The translations under genes and the position numbers were made by a program. Below the pieces are notes generated by a model. That model did no database searches. It was not told the origin of the DNA and saw only the letters and a list, made by a program, of their open reading frames with translations. Below are positions 45,554 to 56,150 of a stretch of 64,000 bases of DNA, one piece after another (the stretch's first letter is position 1; every line of letters starts with the position of its first letter). Location of the stretch: NCBI RefSeq assembly GCF_003259225.1, contig NZ_QHJF01000028.1, forward strand, positions 40,120 to 104,119, given 5' to 3'. Source of the DNA: Marinomonas arctica. GTDB taxonomy: Bacteria > Pseudomonadota > Gammaproteobacteria > Pseudomonadales > Marinomonadaceae.

Positions 45554-46474
45554 ATGAATGGCCGACTGATGAGAGAGCTTGAAGAGTTGGGGGGCGAAAT
45601 TCGTCCAGCAAGCTTAAAAAAATGCGATGAAATTATCATTGATCAACCCGGTTTTAGTGCGACGATCGCATTATGGGGTGGGCATTTAGAAAGCTTTATT
45701 CCTGCGGGTCAAGAAGATCTGTTGTTCCAGTCTAGTAATCCTGGTGGGGAAGGGCGCTTTGGTCGTCGACATTTTGGTGTGCCAGTATGTTGGCCTTGGT
45801 TTGGTGCTCACGAGACGAAAAATGATTACCCTGCTCATGGCTTGGCGCGCTATTTTCGCTGGGAGTTTATTGAGGCAGGTCGTTTCAAAAATGGTGATGT
45901 AAAAATTGTGATTCGTTTGGCTTCGGAGGACCACCCTTTAATTGAAGAGATGTGGCCTTTGGCTTTTGAGCTACGTCAGGTATTTCGTTTTTCGAGTAAA
46001 GGCTTTCGGATAAATTTCTCGGCGGCTAATCTATCGGATAAACCCATGCCGGTGAGTGAAGCGCTTCATACTTACTTCCATGTATCAGATAACCAAACTG
46101 CCGCTGTACAGGGTTTGGATCAGATTAGTTATGTTGATAAGTTTGATAATGGCAGCCGTCAATTACAGCAAGGTATCGTGTCCCCCTGCGATCATATGGA
46201 TCGAGTCTATTTATCGGCGCCAGAAACCTGCGAAATCCTGGATGCGGGTTTACAAAGAAAACTGATTATTCATACCGAAGGCAGTAATAGTACCGTGCTC
46301 TGGAACCCAGGTGCTGACATTGCCAAGCAGCGTGCAGATATGGAAGATGAGGATTATCGTCGTTTTGTTTGTGTGGAAGCGGCTAATGCGCTCAGTGATG
46401 CGTATGAGATTCCCCCTGGTGGCATTCATCAATTGAAGCTAAAAGTGAAGCATAAGCCTCTCGTGAATGCATAA
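45554..46474 (+). CDS. D-hexose-6-phosphate mutarotase (YeaD-like)
   Basis: 306-residue aldose-1-epimerase superfamily protein. It interconverts anomers of glucose-6-phosphate. Conserved RFGRRHFGVPVCWPWFG (about 70-86), YPAHGLAR, EALHTYFHVSD and VCVEAANA fit the YeaD branch. GGAG lies 7 nt before ATG. Stands alone before a bidirectional terminator. Confidence 0.9.
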   Translation: MNGRLMRELEELGGEIRPASLKKCDEIIIDQPGFSATIALWGGHLESFIPAGQEDLLFQSSNPGGEGRFGRRHFGVPVCWPWFGAHETKNDYPAHGLARYFRWEFIEAGRFKNGDVKIVIRLASEDHPLIEEMWPLAFELRQVFRFSSKGFRINFSAANLSDKPMPVSEALHTYFHVSDNQTAAVQGLDQISYVDKFDNGSRQLQQGIVSPCDHMDRVYLSAPETCEILDAGLQRKLIIHTEGSNSTVLWNPGADIAKQRADMEDEDYRRFVCVEAANALSDAYEIPPGGIHQLKLKVKHKPLVNA

Positions 46475-46506
46475 GCGTATTCGTTGAGTTGATAGACTTA
46501 CACAAT

Positions 46507-46543
46507 AAAAAGGCCCGCCAGTGATTATACGAGCGGGCCTTTT
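46507..46543. terminator. Bidirectional terminator
   Basis: AAAAGGCCCGC and GCGGGCCTTTT form a perfect 11-bp stem, serving the mutarotase and convergent crc genes. Confidence 0.9.
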
Positions 46544-46575
46544 AGTTAATGACTTGATGAAAGTCTGGATAACGC

Positions 46576-47352
46576 TTAGTCGATATTGTATTCCATGATC
46601 AAAGGGGCGTGATCAGAGAAACGCTGACCTTTGTAAATAGTGCCACCTTGGATCAGGTTTTTAATACCAGGTGTGGTAATTTGGTAATCCAAACGACCAC
46701 CTTCGTCTAATTTCCAAGCGCGCTCATAGTCAGGCCACCAAGTATATTGCTTGTCTTGTTTGTTTACCTGACGGAATGCATCAACGTATTCCATTTCATT
46801 GAAAATTTCGTTTATCCATTTGCGCTCTTCTGGCAAAAAGCCAGAGTTGCGTTGATTAACAAACCAGCTGCTCACATCAATAGGAGAGCGAGCCACATTG
46901 GCTGTGCCGCAAAAAATAAATTCGCGACGCTTACGGCGGGTTTTAATCAAATGGTTTTTAAAGCCTTCCATAAAGCGATATTTGTGCTCTTGTAGTGACT
47001 CTTCGTGATTTGAGCCATGAGGTGTCAAAAAAGCACCAATACTGACTTTATCGAAGTCAGCTTGGATGAAGCGCCCTTCGAAGTCGCATTCAGGGAACCC
47101 CATACCTGTCATAATCGCTTTGGGCATGGTTTTACAATAAATGGCAACGCCTGCTTGTTCAGGATTTTCCATCGAGTCAAAGAAATACGTATTGAACTCT
47201 GGAGGAAAGAAAACACTGTCATTTAGACTGCGCTCATCTGCTTGTATATCTTGCAGACATACAACATCTGGGTTCTGACGAACCATCCATTCAAAAAAGC
47301 CGCGATCTGCTGCTTGTCTTATACCGTTTACATTAAGGCTGATGACCTTCAT
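46576..47352 (-). CDS. crc: Catabolite repression control protein Crc
   Basis: 258 residues of the ExoIII/AP-endonuclease fold, but matching Pseudomonas Crc (259) in length and detail: [64 protein letters not shown]. Nuclease residues are changed: LQE becomes LQD (about 35) and the GDLN motif becomes CGTAN (about 148-152). Crc acts with Hfq on A-rich mRNA sites to repress catabolic genes. Its divergence from pyrE is the arrangement seen in pseudomonads. Exonuclease III is the alternative name an automatic search might give. Confidence 0.87.
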   Translation of the reverse strand: MKVISLNVNGIRQAADRGFFEWMVRQNPDVVCLQDIQADERSLNDSVFFPPEFNTYFFDSMENPEQAGVAIYCKTMPKAIMTGMGFPECDFEGRFIQADFDKVSIGAFLTPHGSNHEESLQEHKYRFMEGFKNHLIKTRRKRREFIFCGTANVARSPIDVSSWFVNQRNSGFLPEERKWINEIFNEMEYVDAFRQVNKQDKQYTWWPDYERAWKLDEGGRLDYQITTPGIKNLIQGGTIYKGQRFSDHAPLIMEYNID

Positions 47353-47469
47353 TTCTGGTCCCTACAATTCCTAGCCGTGTGTTATATTAGCGCCTATCCA
47401 ATGTTGGCATGGCTTCGCTCGTTCTTGGCGGCGCTTTGTTGTGTACTATTTTATCTTTCTGGAGTTGGC

Positions 47470-48117
47470 ATGAAACCTTACCAAAGAGACTTTATTGAAT
47501 TCGCTATTGAACAAAACGTGTTGCGCTTTGGCGAATTTACGCTTAAATCAGGCCGTGTGAGCCCATACTTTTTTAATGCAGGCTTGTTTAGTTCAGGCCA
47601 AGCATTAGCTAAGTTGGGACGCTTTTACGCAACCTCATTAATGGAAGCAAATGTTCCATTTGATGTTCTGTTCGGCCCTGCCTATAAAGGCATTCCATTG
47701 GCAACCACCACCGCCGTTGCCCTTTATGATCACCATAATGTAGACACACCATACGTTTTCAACCGTAAAGAAGCAAAAACTCACGGTGAAGGCGGTTCTC
47801 TTGTTGGTGCTCCGTTAGCGGGCAACGTCATGATCATTGACGACGTTATTACTGCGGGAACAGCCATTCGAGAGGTGATGGCTATTATTCAGCAAGCCAA
47901 TGCCCTTCCTGCCGGTGTTCTGATTGCCTTGGATCGTCAGGAACGAGGCCAAGGTGCATTATCGGCTATCCAAGAAGTCGAACGTGACTTTGGTATGCAC
48001 GTTATAAGTATCGTATCGTTAAATGACATCATGACGTATTTGGCAGAACAGGATTCTCCTGAGTTTGCTCAACATCTTGATGCCGTTAAAGCGTATCGTC
48101 TTCAGTATGGTATTTAA
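47470..48117 (+). CDS. pyrE: Orotate phosphoribosyltransferase
   Basis: 215 residues from ATG 47470 with GGAG 5 nt upstream; the long in-frame extension to 47242 overlaps crc and is not coding. It makes OMP from orotate and PRPP. The PRPP motif is [16 protein letters not shown] (about 117-132); [19 protein letters not shown] and the flexible [10 protein letters not shown] loop are conserved. Confidence 0.96.
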   Translation: MKPYQRDFIEFAIEQNVLRFGEFTLKSGRVSPYFFNAGLFSSGQALAKLGRFYATSLMEANVPFDVLFGPAYKGIPLATTTAVALYDHHNVDTPYVFNRKEAKTHGEGGSLVGAPLAGNVMIIDDVITAGTAIREVMAIIQQANALPAGVLIALDRQERGQGALSAIQEVERDFGMHVISIVSLNDIMTYLAEQDSPEFAQHLDAVKAYRLQYGI

Positions 48118-48132
48118 CTCAGTGTTAAAAAA

Positions 48133-48165
48133 GCTAAGGTTTGAGGGATAGTCTCAAGCCTTAGC
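48133..48165. terminator. Bidirectional hairpin between pyrE and slmA
   Basis: GCTAAGGTTTGAG pairs with CTCAAGCCTTAGC (one G-T-type mismatch) around 7 nt; the right arm contains the slmA stop codon. T runs are short on the + side (GATTT), AAAAAA/TTTTTT on the minus side. Confidence 0.7.
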
Positions 48166-48754
48166 GATTTAACATCAAGTTTTGTGCCAAGACAGTCCAT
48201 TGTTCTTGCCAAATATCAATTGGCTTCACTTTAAATTCACTGCGTACATAATGGCGTATTTTGCCTTCGATCACAGCGATCAGGAAATTGGCACAAGGTG
48301 CAACGCCCATGGCTGGTCTCAATCCTTGTTTCAAATCGGCTTCACGCATTACTTGTTTCAATTGGGTTTCGATGCGATCAAATACTTGCGCAATACGAAC
48401 ACGCAACCGTTCGGTCTCACCAGCCAGAGCATCTGCCGTCAATAAACGACACATACCTGGATTTTGCTCTGCAAACCCCAAAACCAATGTCATGATCATT
48501 TCGATGCGAGTCACTACATTGCTTTCATCTTGTACGATACGGTTGATGCGTGTGAAAAGTGTTTCTTCTATAAACTCAATCAAGCCTTCGAACATCTTCG
48601 CTTTACTGGGAAAATGGCGGTACAAAGCCGCTTCCGACACACCGACTTGCCTCGCTAGAGCGGATGTTGTGATACGCGCTCCAGGGCTACTTTCTAGCAT
48701 TTGCGCCAGTGCCTGCAATATTTCTGTGCGACGGTCGTGTTTCTTGTTGCTCAT
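48161..48754 (-). CDS. slmA: Nucleoid occlusion factor SlmA
   Basis: 197-residue TetR-family protein that binds DNA sites and blocks FtsZ assembly over the nucleoid. HTH near 25-55: RITTSALARQVGVSEAALYRHFPSK, of which ALARQVGVSEAALYRHFPSK is the core. SlmA-specific features are the opening KKHDRRTEILQALAQMLE and KMFEGLIEFIEETLFTRIN. The order slmA next to argB/dut/coaBC and pyrE is conserved in gammaproteobacteria. Confidence 0.95.
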   Translation of the reverse strand: MSNKKHDRRTEILQALAQMLESSPGARITTSALARQVGVSEAALYRHFPSKAKMFEGLIEFIEETLFTRINRIVQDESNVVTRIEMIMTLVLGFAEQNPGMCRLLTADALAGETERLRVRIAQVFDRIETQLKQVMREADLKQGLRPAMGVAPCANFLIAVIEGKIRHYVRSEFKVKPIDIWQEQWTVLAQNLMLNR

Positions 48755-48830
48755 TTGTCGTACCCAGTTACTAACCAGTATTGTTAATTGCCAGTATCGC
48801 TAAGTGATAATATCAATAACAGCGCAGTGT

Positions 48831-49742
<912 letters not shown>

Positions 49743-50014
49743 TTACGTACTCCTGTAAACCAAAATGGGTCGCATAAAAAAACAGACTGTATGAATAGAA
49801 AACAATTCTATTCTTCACTAGATTATCGGGTTGCTGTGGCAAAACGATGACAGTCAAGGCTGACAACGAGTGTAAGCAACCACTTATGGTTAAAATAATA
49901 ACGTGATCTTGGCGGATTAACTATAGAAATTTGTATGAAAATTACGAAGTTTGGACTTATGAAAGTAAATTTCAGTTTCGCGGGAAACGATGGGTGAGTG
50001 AATGTGGTAACGAA

Positions 50015-50049
50015 GGCTAAAAAGATGAAATATTCTCACCTTTTTAGCC
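50015..50049 (-). terminator. Terminator after dut
   Basis: GGCTAAAAAG..GA and TC..CTTTTTAGCC form a long stem 10 bp beyond the dut stop on the minus strand, with T tract inside the stem. The region 49740-50014 otherwise shows no gene and must hold the argB promoter. Confidence 0.7.
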
Positions 50050-50059
50050 AATTTTCTGC

Positions 50060-50518
50060 TTATTTGGTGCCTGTATGACCAAAGCCGCCTTCGCCGCGTT
50101 CGGTGCTTTCGAACTCGGTAACGATATTGAACTCGGCTTGCACAACCGGCAATAAAACCAGCTGGGCAACACGTTCACCTGGTTCGATCGTGAAGGTGGT
50201 GTTGCCACGGTTCCAGCAAGACACCATGAGTTCGCCTTGGTAATCTGAATCGATCAACCCCACCAAATTGCCCAAAACAATGCCATGCTTATGTCCTAAC
50301 CCAGAACGTGGCAATATCGTAGCGGCCAGGTTTGGGTCTTGGATGTAAATAGACAGCCCAGTTGGTAGGAGCGTTGTTTCGCCTGGTGCTAGGTCGATTG
50401 CTTGGTCAAGGCAAGCGCGTAAATCTAGGCCAGCAGAACCTTCTGTAGCGTAGGTTGGCAGAGGAATCTCTTTACCGATTTTGTCGCTAAGGATTTTTAA
50501 TTGAATTGCTTGTTTCAT
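50060..50518 (-). CDS. dut: dUTP pyrophosphatase
   Basis: 152-residue trimeric dUTPase. Motifs in order: [48 protein letters not shown] and the C-terminal [10 protein letters not shown] arm that closes the site. It hydrolyses dUTP to dUMP. Downstream of coaBC, 45 bp apart, same strand. Confidence 0.96.
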   Translation of the reverse strand: MKQAIQLKILSDKIGKEIPLPTYATEGSAGLDLRACLDQAIDLAPGETTLLPTGLSIYIQDPNLAATILPRSGLGHKHGIVLGNLVGLIDSDYQGELMVSCWNRGNTTFTIEPGERVAQLVLLPVVQAEFNIVTEFESTERGEGGFGHTGTK

Positions 50519-50563
50519 GGTGACTATCTCATTTTCTTTTAATTGGATAAATACTATTTCAGA

Positions 50564-51781
50564 CTAGGATTGGGTCTGTTGTTGAATAAATTCAACGAGT
50601 TGTCCTGCAAGCGCATTTTTTGTGGTTTTGTCCGGTGACCACGTCTTGTCTTTGGTAATCACGGTGACTTGATTGTCGTCTTGGTTAAAACCAATATCCG
50701 CGCGTGACACGTCGTTCGCGATGATGATGTCCAAGCCTTTTCGTTCGAGTTTGCTTTTTGCGTATTCGATCACGTTTTGCGTTTCTGCCGCAAAGCCAAC
50801 CAGGGTTTTTGCGCGTTTTTGTTGGGCCAGGGTGGCGATGATATCTGGGTTTTTAACGAGGGTCAGGGTGATTTCATCGGTGTCGGATTGCTTTTTCATT
50901 TTTTGATCACAGGCGGCCTTCATTTTGAAGTCGGCCACGGCAGCGGCGCCAATGAATACATCCGCTTGTGTGATCATGCTTTGCTCGCAAGCGGCGAGCA
51001 TCTCATCAGCGCTTTTCACCAAAATGATTTTCGCGCCAGCCGGTGCGGTGATTTGCACCGGGCCACTAATTAAAGTGACTGTCGCGCCACGGGCGATGGC
51101 TGCGGTAGCGAGAGCGTAACCCATTTTGCCTGAGCTGTGATTGCTAATAAAACGAACGGGGTCGATGGCTTCCATGGTTGGACCGGCGGTGATGACCCAA
51201 TGTTGGCCAACCAAATCTTGTTTAACCTGAGTCTTGTCGAAGTGCGTCATTATGGTGTTGAAAATGTCGCTCGGCTCGCTCATGCGCCCAGGGCCAATGT
51301 CGCCACAGGCTTGAGCGCCATCGGCTGGGCCAATACTGAGCACACCGCGTTCGGTAAGAAGCTTGGTATTGGCTTGCGTGGCAGGATGACGCCACATGGC
51401 TTGGTTCATGGCCGGCGCCAGTAATACGGGCGATTCGGTGGCTAGGCACAAGGTGCTTAACAAGTCGTTTGCCATGCCTTGAGCGTAGCGCGCCATGAAG
51501 TCGGCAGAGGCGGGTGCAATGACAATTAAATCCGCCCATTTTGCCAGTTCTATGTGTCCCATTCCCGCTTCGGCATTCGGGTCTAATAAGGTGCTGCGTA
51601 CTGGGTGACCAGAAATCGCTTGCAGCGTCATTTCGGTGACAAAGGCTTTTGCCCCCTCGGTCAACACGACCTGAACGTCAGCGCCTGCCTTGGTGAGCAA
51701 ACGAATCAGTTCGATGCTTTTATAAGCGGCAATGCCACCGGTAATGCCTAATAAAATGCGTTTTTGAGCGAGATTTGACAT
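50564..51781 (-). CDS. coaBC: Bifunctional phosphopantothenoylcysteine decarboxylase/synthetase
   Basis: 405 residues from ATG 51781; 52 further in-frame codons upstream overlap the radC promoter region and are not family sequence. CoaC flavin part about 1-190 (GITGGIAAYKSIEL, substrate clamp PAMNQAMWRHPATQ, catalytic ACGDIGPGRM); CoaB part about 195-405 (ITAGPTMEAIDPVRFISN, VGFAAETQN, ANDVSR). It makes 4'-phosphopantetheine, the substrate of CoaD encoded at 23798. Confidence 0.96.
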   Translation of the reverse strand: MSNLAQKRILLGITGGIAAYKSIELIRLLTKAGADVQVVLTEGAKAFVTEMTLQAISGHPVRSTLLDPNAEAGMGHIELAKWADLIVIAPASADFMARYAQGMANDLLSTLCLATESPVLLAPAMNQAMWRHPATQANTKLLTERGVLSIGPADGAQACGDIGPGRMSEPSDIFNTIMTHFDKTQVKQDLVGQHWVITAGPTMEAIDPVRFISNHSSGKMGYALATAAIARGATVTLISGPVQITAPAGAKIILVKSADEMLAACEQSMITQADVFIGAAAVADFKMKAACDQKMKKQSDTDEITLTLVKNPDIIATLAQQKRAKTLVGFAAETQNVIEYAKSKLERKGLDIIIANDVSRADIGFNQDDNQVTVITKDKTWSPDKTTKNALAGQLVEFIQQQTQS

Positions 51782-51887
51782 AAAAAACTTCTCAATTCGT
51801 GCTGTGGTCGATAAAGTGAGTAAAGTAGGCAGGACGCCAGTCTCATTGACATTAAATGCAAGATTAACATGGATCAAGGAGTAGATC

Positions 51888-52562
51888 ATGAGTATTAAAC
51901 ATTGGCCAGAGCAAGAAAGACCTCGAGAAAAACTCATTCATCAGGGCGCGAGTGCGCTGAGTGATTCCGAATTGTTGGCGATTTTTCTTCGTACTGGTAC
52001 ACAAGGTATCAGCGCCGTTGAGCTGGCTCGACAGGTGTTGTCACAATTCGGCGGTTTGCGTGCATTAATGTCAGCCAGCCGCGAGGAGTTTTGCCAAGGT
52101 TTTGGCCTGGGTGACGCAAAATACACGCAACTGCAAGCCGTGCTAGAAATGTCGAAACGACATTTGCAAGAGCAACTGATGCGCGAAACCGTCTTTAGTA
52201 GCGCCGAGCACGTCAGAACCTACCTTTCTTCGCAATTGCGCCATTCCCAACGAGAAATATTCGCGGTGCTCTTTTTAGATACCCAGCACAGGCTTATTCG
52301 TTATCAAGAGCTCTTTATGGGTACCATAGACGCCGCGGCGGTTTACCCTCGAGAAGTGGTCAAAGCAGCGCTGCAATATAACGCCGCTGCGGTGATTCTC
52401 GCCCACAACCATCCAAGCGGCGTGGCGGAACCCAGTCAGGCGGATATCAGCATCACGGGCAAAATCAAACGCGCGTTAGACCTTGTTGACGTGCGATTGC
52501 TCGATCACTTTGTGGTGGGCGATGGCTCGCCTGTTTCCTTGGCTGAAAGGGGATTGGTGTAG
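51888..52562 (+). CDS. radC: RadC/YicR JAMM-domain protein
   Basis: 224 residues. N-terminal helix-hairpin-helix region (about 20-80) and C-terminal JAB/MPN domain with zinc motif [14 protein letters not shown] (about 171-184) and upstream Glu. Its true role is uncertain; the old radiation-sensitivity assignment is not supported. Divergent from coaBC as usual. Confidence 0.95.
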   Translation: MSIKHWPEQERPREKLIHQGASALSDSELLAIFLRTGTQGISAVELARQVLSQFGGLRALMSASREEFCQGFGLGDAKYTQLQAVLEMSKRHLQEQLMRETVFSSAEHVRTYLSSQLRHSQREIFAVLFLDTQHRLIRYQELFMGTIDAAAVYPREVVKAALQYNAAAVILAHNHPSGVAEPSQADISITGKIKRALDLVDVRLLDHFVVGDGSPVSLAERGLV

Positions 52563-52666
52563 CTTGTATTTTGATATAGGATAAAGTTCCCATTTGGTTA
52601 CTTTGATGGTTAATTATTAGTTAAAGTGACTATTTAGGGATTTTGTTTGATTTTATTTGACGACAT

Positions 52667-52711
52667 TTTAGAAAGGTTCTAAATTTAGGACATAAGAGGT
52701 GATTTAACCTC
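52667..52711. promoter_or_regulatory. Palindromes in the hipBA promoter region
   Basis: Two inverted repeats precede the toxin-antitoxin genes: TTTAGAA-AGG-TTCTAAA (52667-52683) and GAGGT-GATTTA-ACCTC (52696-52711). Antitoxins of this class autoregulate through such sites, so they are candidate HipB operators. Confidence 0.5.
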
Positions 52712-52737
52712 ATAATGTAATCATATTGGAACTTTGT

Positions 52738-53064
52738 ATGACTATTGAAAAATCTTCGGCTGCTCTTTCTGAGGAGCTTGGAGAGCGTTTAAAGCAAGCT
52801 AGGTTGAATCTGAACCTGACTCAGTCCGAGGTCGCGGCGCTTGCCGGTGTTGCTCGCAAAACGGTTTTAAATGCCGAAAAAGGTAAAGTGCAATTAGAAG
52901 TGTTTGTGGCAATCATGATTGCATTGAATTTAACGGATCAATTGAATTTATTTCTGCCAAAACAAGAAATATCACCATTGCAACTGGCTAAGCTAGAGGG
53001 CAAAAAACGGCAGCGAGCGTCAGGAGTGCATCGAGAAAAGAATAAAGGGAGATTAGAATGGTAA
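52738..53064 (+). CDS. hipB: HipB-like XRE antitoxin
   Basis: 108 residues from ATG 52738. XRE helix-turn-helix about 15-70 (LGERLKQARLNLNLTQSEVA and ARKTVLNAEKGKVQ). The C-terminal tail is rich in K/R. It overlaps hipA by 7 bp, so the two are translated together. It should bind HipA and the operators upstream. Confidence 0.88.
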   Translation: MTIEKSSAALSEELGERLKQARLNLNLTQSEVAALAGVARKTVLNAEKGKVQLEVFVAIMIALNLTDQLNLFLPKQEISPLQLAKLEGKKRQRASGVHREKNKGRLEW

Positions 53065-54374
53065 TGGAAGTTATTAAGGTCTCTTATCAAGGTCATGATG
53101 TTGGGGCTGTAAGCTTTGATGTCGATAAAGGCATTGGAGCTTTTGAATATACAGCAAGCTTTATAAAAAAAGGGATAGAGCTTTCCCCTCTTAAAATGCC
53201 GTTATCCAGACGGATTTTTAGTTTTCCTGAACTTGATTTTAATACCTTTAAAGGCTTACCAGGCTTAATTGCAGACTCTCTTCCCGATAATTTTGGTAAC
53301 TCAGTTCTTAATGCTTGGGTGGCAAGTCAAGGTAAGTCTCCTAATGACATTTCTCCTCTACAACGGCTTCAATACACTGGGAAAAGAGGTATGGGGGCTC
53401 TGGAGTATTCACCCGCTACAAAGCTGCGTAGCCTGAATGCATCGCAACAAGTTGAAATTCAATCTCTTGTTTCAATTGCGCAAGAAATTTTAGACTCTCG
53501 TGGTGTATTTGAGGTAGAGCTTAATAAGGATGGACGAGAAGAAAGAGAAGCAATGTTGTCGTTACTCTCTGTTGGTATGAGTGCTGGCGGAGCAAGGCCT
53601 AAGGCTGTACTGGCATTTAATAAAGACTTTACTCAAGTTCGCTCCGGACAAACGACCGTTCCTGAAGGCTTTACGCATTATCTAATGAAATTTGATGGTG
53701 TAAATGAACACAATCAGAACCAAGAGACATTTGGGGATCCCTTAGGTTACGGAGCTATGGAATTTGTTTATTATTTGATGGCCGAAAGTTGTGGTATTGA
53801 AATGATGCCCTGTAGGTTGCTTGAAGAAGGTGACAGGCGGCATTTTATAACGCAGCGATTTGATCGCGTAAGTAATACCAAAGTCCATGTCCAGACGCTC
53901 AATGGGTTGGCCCATGTTGACTACAATAAACCAGGCTCATTTTCCTATGCAGAAATATTCAGTGTGGCTCGGCAATTAAAGCTGCCTGCAACTGATGCCC
54001 AGCAGATATTAAAGCGCATGGCATTTAACATCATTGCTAGAAACCATGATGATCATGCCAAGAATTTTGCTTTTATTCTGAAAAATGATAGGTGGTCGTT
54101 AGCGCCAGCCTACGATTTAGCCTACAGCTACAAACCCGGAAGTAAATGGGTCAGTAGTCATTGGATGAGTTTGAATGGGAAAAGAGATGGCTTTACTAGA
54201 GCGGATTTTTATAGCTTACAGAAGCTGAGTCCTTTATTCAGTAAGCGCAAAATCGATAACGTCATTGATGAAACGATTGCGTGCGTATCTCAATGGCGAT
54301 CTTTAGCCCAAGAGTGGAATGTACCTCGGTCTCTTAGAGAGGAAATCCAATCTAACTTAAGACTTAGCCTTTAG
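53058..54374 (+). CDS. hipA: HipA-like Ser/Thr kinase toxin
   Basis: 438 residues (E. coli HipA 440). N-terminal HipA couple domain (about 5-110), then kinase core with the GGARPK loop (177-182), catalytic RNHDDHAKNF (329-338) and metal-binding D353 in APAYDLAYS. Active members phosphorylate aminoacyl-tRNA synthetases and stall growth. All key residues are present, so it looks functional. ATG 53058 or 53064 may be used. The pair is inserted between radC and rpmB, adjacent genes in many relatives, consistent with horizontal gain. Confidence 0.9.
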   Translation: MVMEVIKVSYQGHDVGAVSFDVDKGIGAFEYTASFIKKGIELSPLKMPLSRRIFSFPELDFNTFKGLPGLIADSLPDNFGNSVLNAWVASQGKSPNDISPLQRLQYTGKRGMGALEYSPATKLRSLNASQQVEIQSLVSIAQEILDSRGVFEVELNKDGREEREAMLSLLSVGMSAGGARPKAVLAFNKDFTQVRSGQTTVPEGFTHYLMKFDGVNEHNQNQETFGDPLGYGAMEFVYYLMAESCGIEMMPCRLLEEGDRRHFITQRFDRVSNTKVHVQTLNGLAHVDYNKPGSFSYAEIFSVARQLKLPATDAQQILKRMAFNIIARNHDDHAKNFAFILKNDRWSLAPAYDLAYSYKPGSKWVSSHWMSLNGKRDGFTRADFYSLQKLSPLFSKRKIDNVIDETIACVSQWRSLAQEWNVPRSLREEIQSNLRLSL

Positions 54375-54499
54375 ATTATGTGAACTGATCATTTTTTTAA
54401 CAAAAGAATTGCTCAATGGATTGGGTTATGGGAAAATGCGCGCCGCTATATCCTCGGTATGGGATTTTTTTGATTCATAAGGAATCATGCTCCGCCTGA

Positions 54500-54516
54500 G
54501 GAAGTGAAACACTTCC
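54500..54516 (+). other. Hairpin in rpmB leader
   Basis: GGAAGTG-AAA-CACTTCC forms a tight 7-bp stem 35 bp before the rpmB start. It may be part of a ribosomal-protein leader; nothing else in 54375-54550 is recognisable. Confidence 0.4.
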
Positions 54517-54550
54517 AATAATCTTTCTGGATAGCAAAAGGTATTTAATT

Positions 54551-54787
54551 ATGTCTCGCGTATGTCAAGTTACTGGGAAGCGTCCTGTTACAGGTAATAA
54601 CGTTTCCCACTCAAAACGCCGTACTAAGCGTCGTTTTCTTCCTAACCTTCATTGGCACCGTTTTTGGGTCGAAGGTGAAAACCGTTACATCCGTTTACGT
54701 GTATCTTCTAAAGGTATGCGTATTATCGATAAAAAGGGCATTGAAACAGTTCTTGTTGAAATGCGCGCTAACGGCGAAAAAGTATAA
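54551..54787 (+). CDS. rpmB: 50S ribosomal protein L28
   Basis: 78 residues, full length. [21 protein letters not shown] start and [20 protein letters not shown] basic core are diagnostic. It precedes rpmG by 11 bp, the standard rpmBG operon. Confidence 0.98.
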   Translation: MSRVCQVTGKRPVTGNNVSHSKRRTKRRFLPNLHWHRFWVEGENRYIRLRVSSKGMRIIDKKGIETVLVEMRANGEKV

Positions 54788-54798
54788 GGATCTGAATC

Positions 54799-54969
54799 AT
54801 GGCTTCTAAAGGCGCTCGCGATCTAATTCGCATGGTATCTTCTGCTGGTACTGGTCACTTTTACACAACTGACAAGAACAAGCGAAATACTCCTGACAAA
54901 CTTGAAATGAAAAAGTTTGATCCAGTTGTACGTAAACACGTTATGTACAAAGAAGCGAAAATTAAATAA
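54799..54969 (+). CDS. rpmG: 50S ribosomal protein L33
   Basis: 56 residues, nearly the same as E. coli L33 (55): [20 protein letters not shown] and [19 protein letters not shown]. The zinc-binding CxxC pairs are absent, so it is the zinc-independent form. AAGGATCTGAATC precedes ATG; a terminator follows. Confidence 0.97.
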   Translation: MASKGARDLIRMVSSAGTGHFYTTDKNKRNTPDKLEMKKFDPVVRKHVMYKEAKIK

Positions 54970-54990
54970 TTTTCGATCTTTGTCAAAAGG

Positions 54991-55016
54991 AACCGACTCA
55001 TTGAGTCGGTTTTTTT
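54991..55016 (+). terminator. Terminator after rpmG
   Basis: AACCGACTC-ATT-GAGTCGGTT with seven T residues following. Confidence 0.92.
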
Positions 55017-55144
55017 ATATCTAGTATAAAGATAGTAGTAGAAACACTGTGTTCGTTTGGTCAGTATTGCTTGTGTATTTACATGATACAGAACCCCATG
55101 AGATGGTGAGATGACCTTTTTTGAGGTTTTGCTGGAGATTATTT

Positions 55145-55963
55145 ATGCCTGAATTACCGGAAGTAGAAACCACGTTACGTGGCATCGAGCCCAAGTTAAT
55201 AGGGCGCACGCTTGCGAGAGTGGATATTCGTCAGCCTAAATTACGCTGGTTGATCACACCAGAACTAAGCTCAGACATGGTCGGCGAGGAAATTACTCAC
55301 CTTTCACGCCGTGGTAAATACATTGGTATTCATACGTCAAAAGGTACCCTGATTGTTCATTTGGGTATGTCAGGCAGCTTGTATTTTGTGCCTACAGAGA
55401 CGCCACCCTTGTTTCATGATCATGTGGATTTTTGCTTTGCCGATGATGATGTCTGGTTAAGATACACGGACCCTCGTCGCTTTGGTGCCATTCTGTGGAC
55501 AAAGGATGATTGGAACGAGCACGAGTTGATTAAACACCTAGGGCCAGAACCTCTGTCCGATCTTTTTAATGTCGATATGCTCTATGCTCGTGCAAAGGGC
55601 CGTAAAGTCCCCATCAAAACCTTTATCATGGATAGTAAAGTCGTGGTGGGGGTAGGTAATATTTATGCAAACGAGGCACTTTTTAAGGCAGGTATTCGTC
55701 CTGATCGTTTGGCGGGTAAGATCAGTAAAGCGCGTTTGGCGCGTTTGGTTGAATGCATTAAAGTGGTGCTGGCGGCTGCCATTAAACAGGGCGGTACTAC
55801 CTTAAAAGACTTTGTTGGTGGTGATGGCAAACCAGGCTATTTTAAGCAGGAATTGGCCGTTTATGGCCGAGCAGAAAAGCCTTGTCTAGTTTGTGAGGCG
55901 CCTCTCAAAGAGATTCGTCAGGCCCAGCGTAGTACGGTATTTTGCGCTAATTGCCAATCTTGA
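55145..55963 (+). CDS. mutM: Formamidopyrimidine-DNA glycosylase
   Basis: 272 residues from ATG 55145 (GGAG upstream); the catalytic N-terminus after Met removal is PELPEVE (P1, E2), so the longer frame is excluded. It excises 8-oxoguanine. LRYTDPRRFGAI and VGVGNIYANEALF are the H2TH-domain and phosphate-contact blocks, and the C-terminal zinc finger is CLVCEAPLKE...CANC. Next to rpmBG as in E. coli. Confidence 0.97.
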   Translation: MPELPEVETTLRGIEPKLIGRTLARVDIRQPKLRWLITPELSSDMVGEEITHLSRRGKYIGIHTSKGTLIVHLGMSGSLYFVPTETPPLFHDHVDFCFADDDVWLRYTDPRRFGAILWTKDDWNEHELIKHLGPEPLSDLFNVDMLYARAKGRKVPIKTFIMDSKVVVGVGNIYANEALFKAGIRPDRLAGKISKARLARLVECIKVVLAAAIKQGGTTLKDFVGGDGKPGYFKQELAVYGRAEKPCLVCEAPLKEIRQAQRSTVFCANCQS

Positions 55964-56150
55964 CCATTTGTTTATTTTTGCATGGGGAGCGGCATGAGAA
56001 TTGCTAATGGTTATTGTTGAATATATTGTCCTTCAATAAATGGCTTTGTGATGGGCAGTATAGGTAAAAATGTTGCTTAAATTGTGCAGATTACATTGCG
56101 GTATTCTGCTAATGGGTTTATTTTTGACCAGTTAGGCAAGGTTTATAGTA

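Noticed and set aside
47242..47469. 76-residue N-terminal extension of pyrE
   Set aside because: It overlaps the start of crc on the other strand and has no family similarity; GGAG and ATG at 47470 fit the known length.
48182..48803. Several + strand frames opposite slmA
   Set aside because: They are shadows of a well-conserved TetR-family gene and lack ribosome sites.
51782..51937. 52-residue N-terminal extension of coaBC
   Set aside because: It runs across the radC start and promoter; the family begins at MSNLAQKRILLGITGG.
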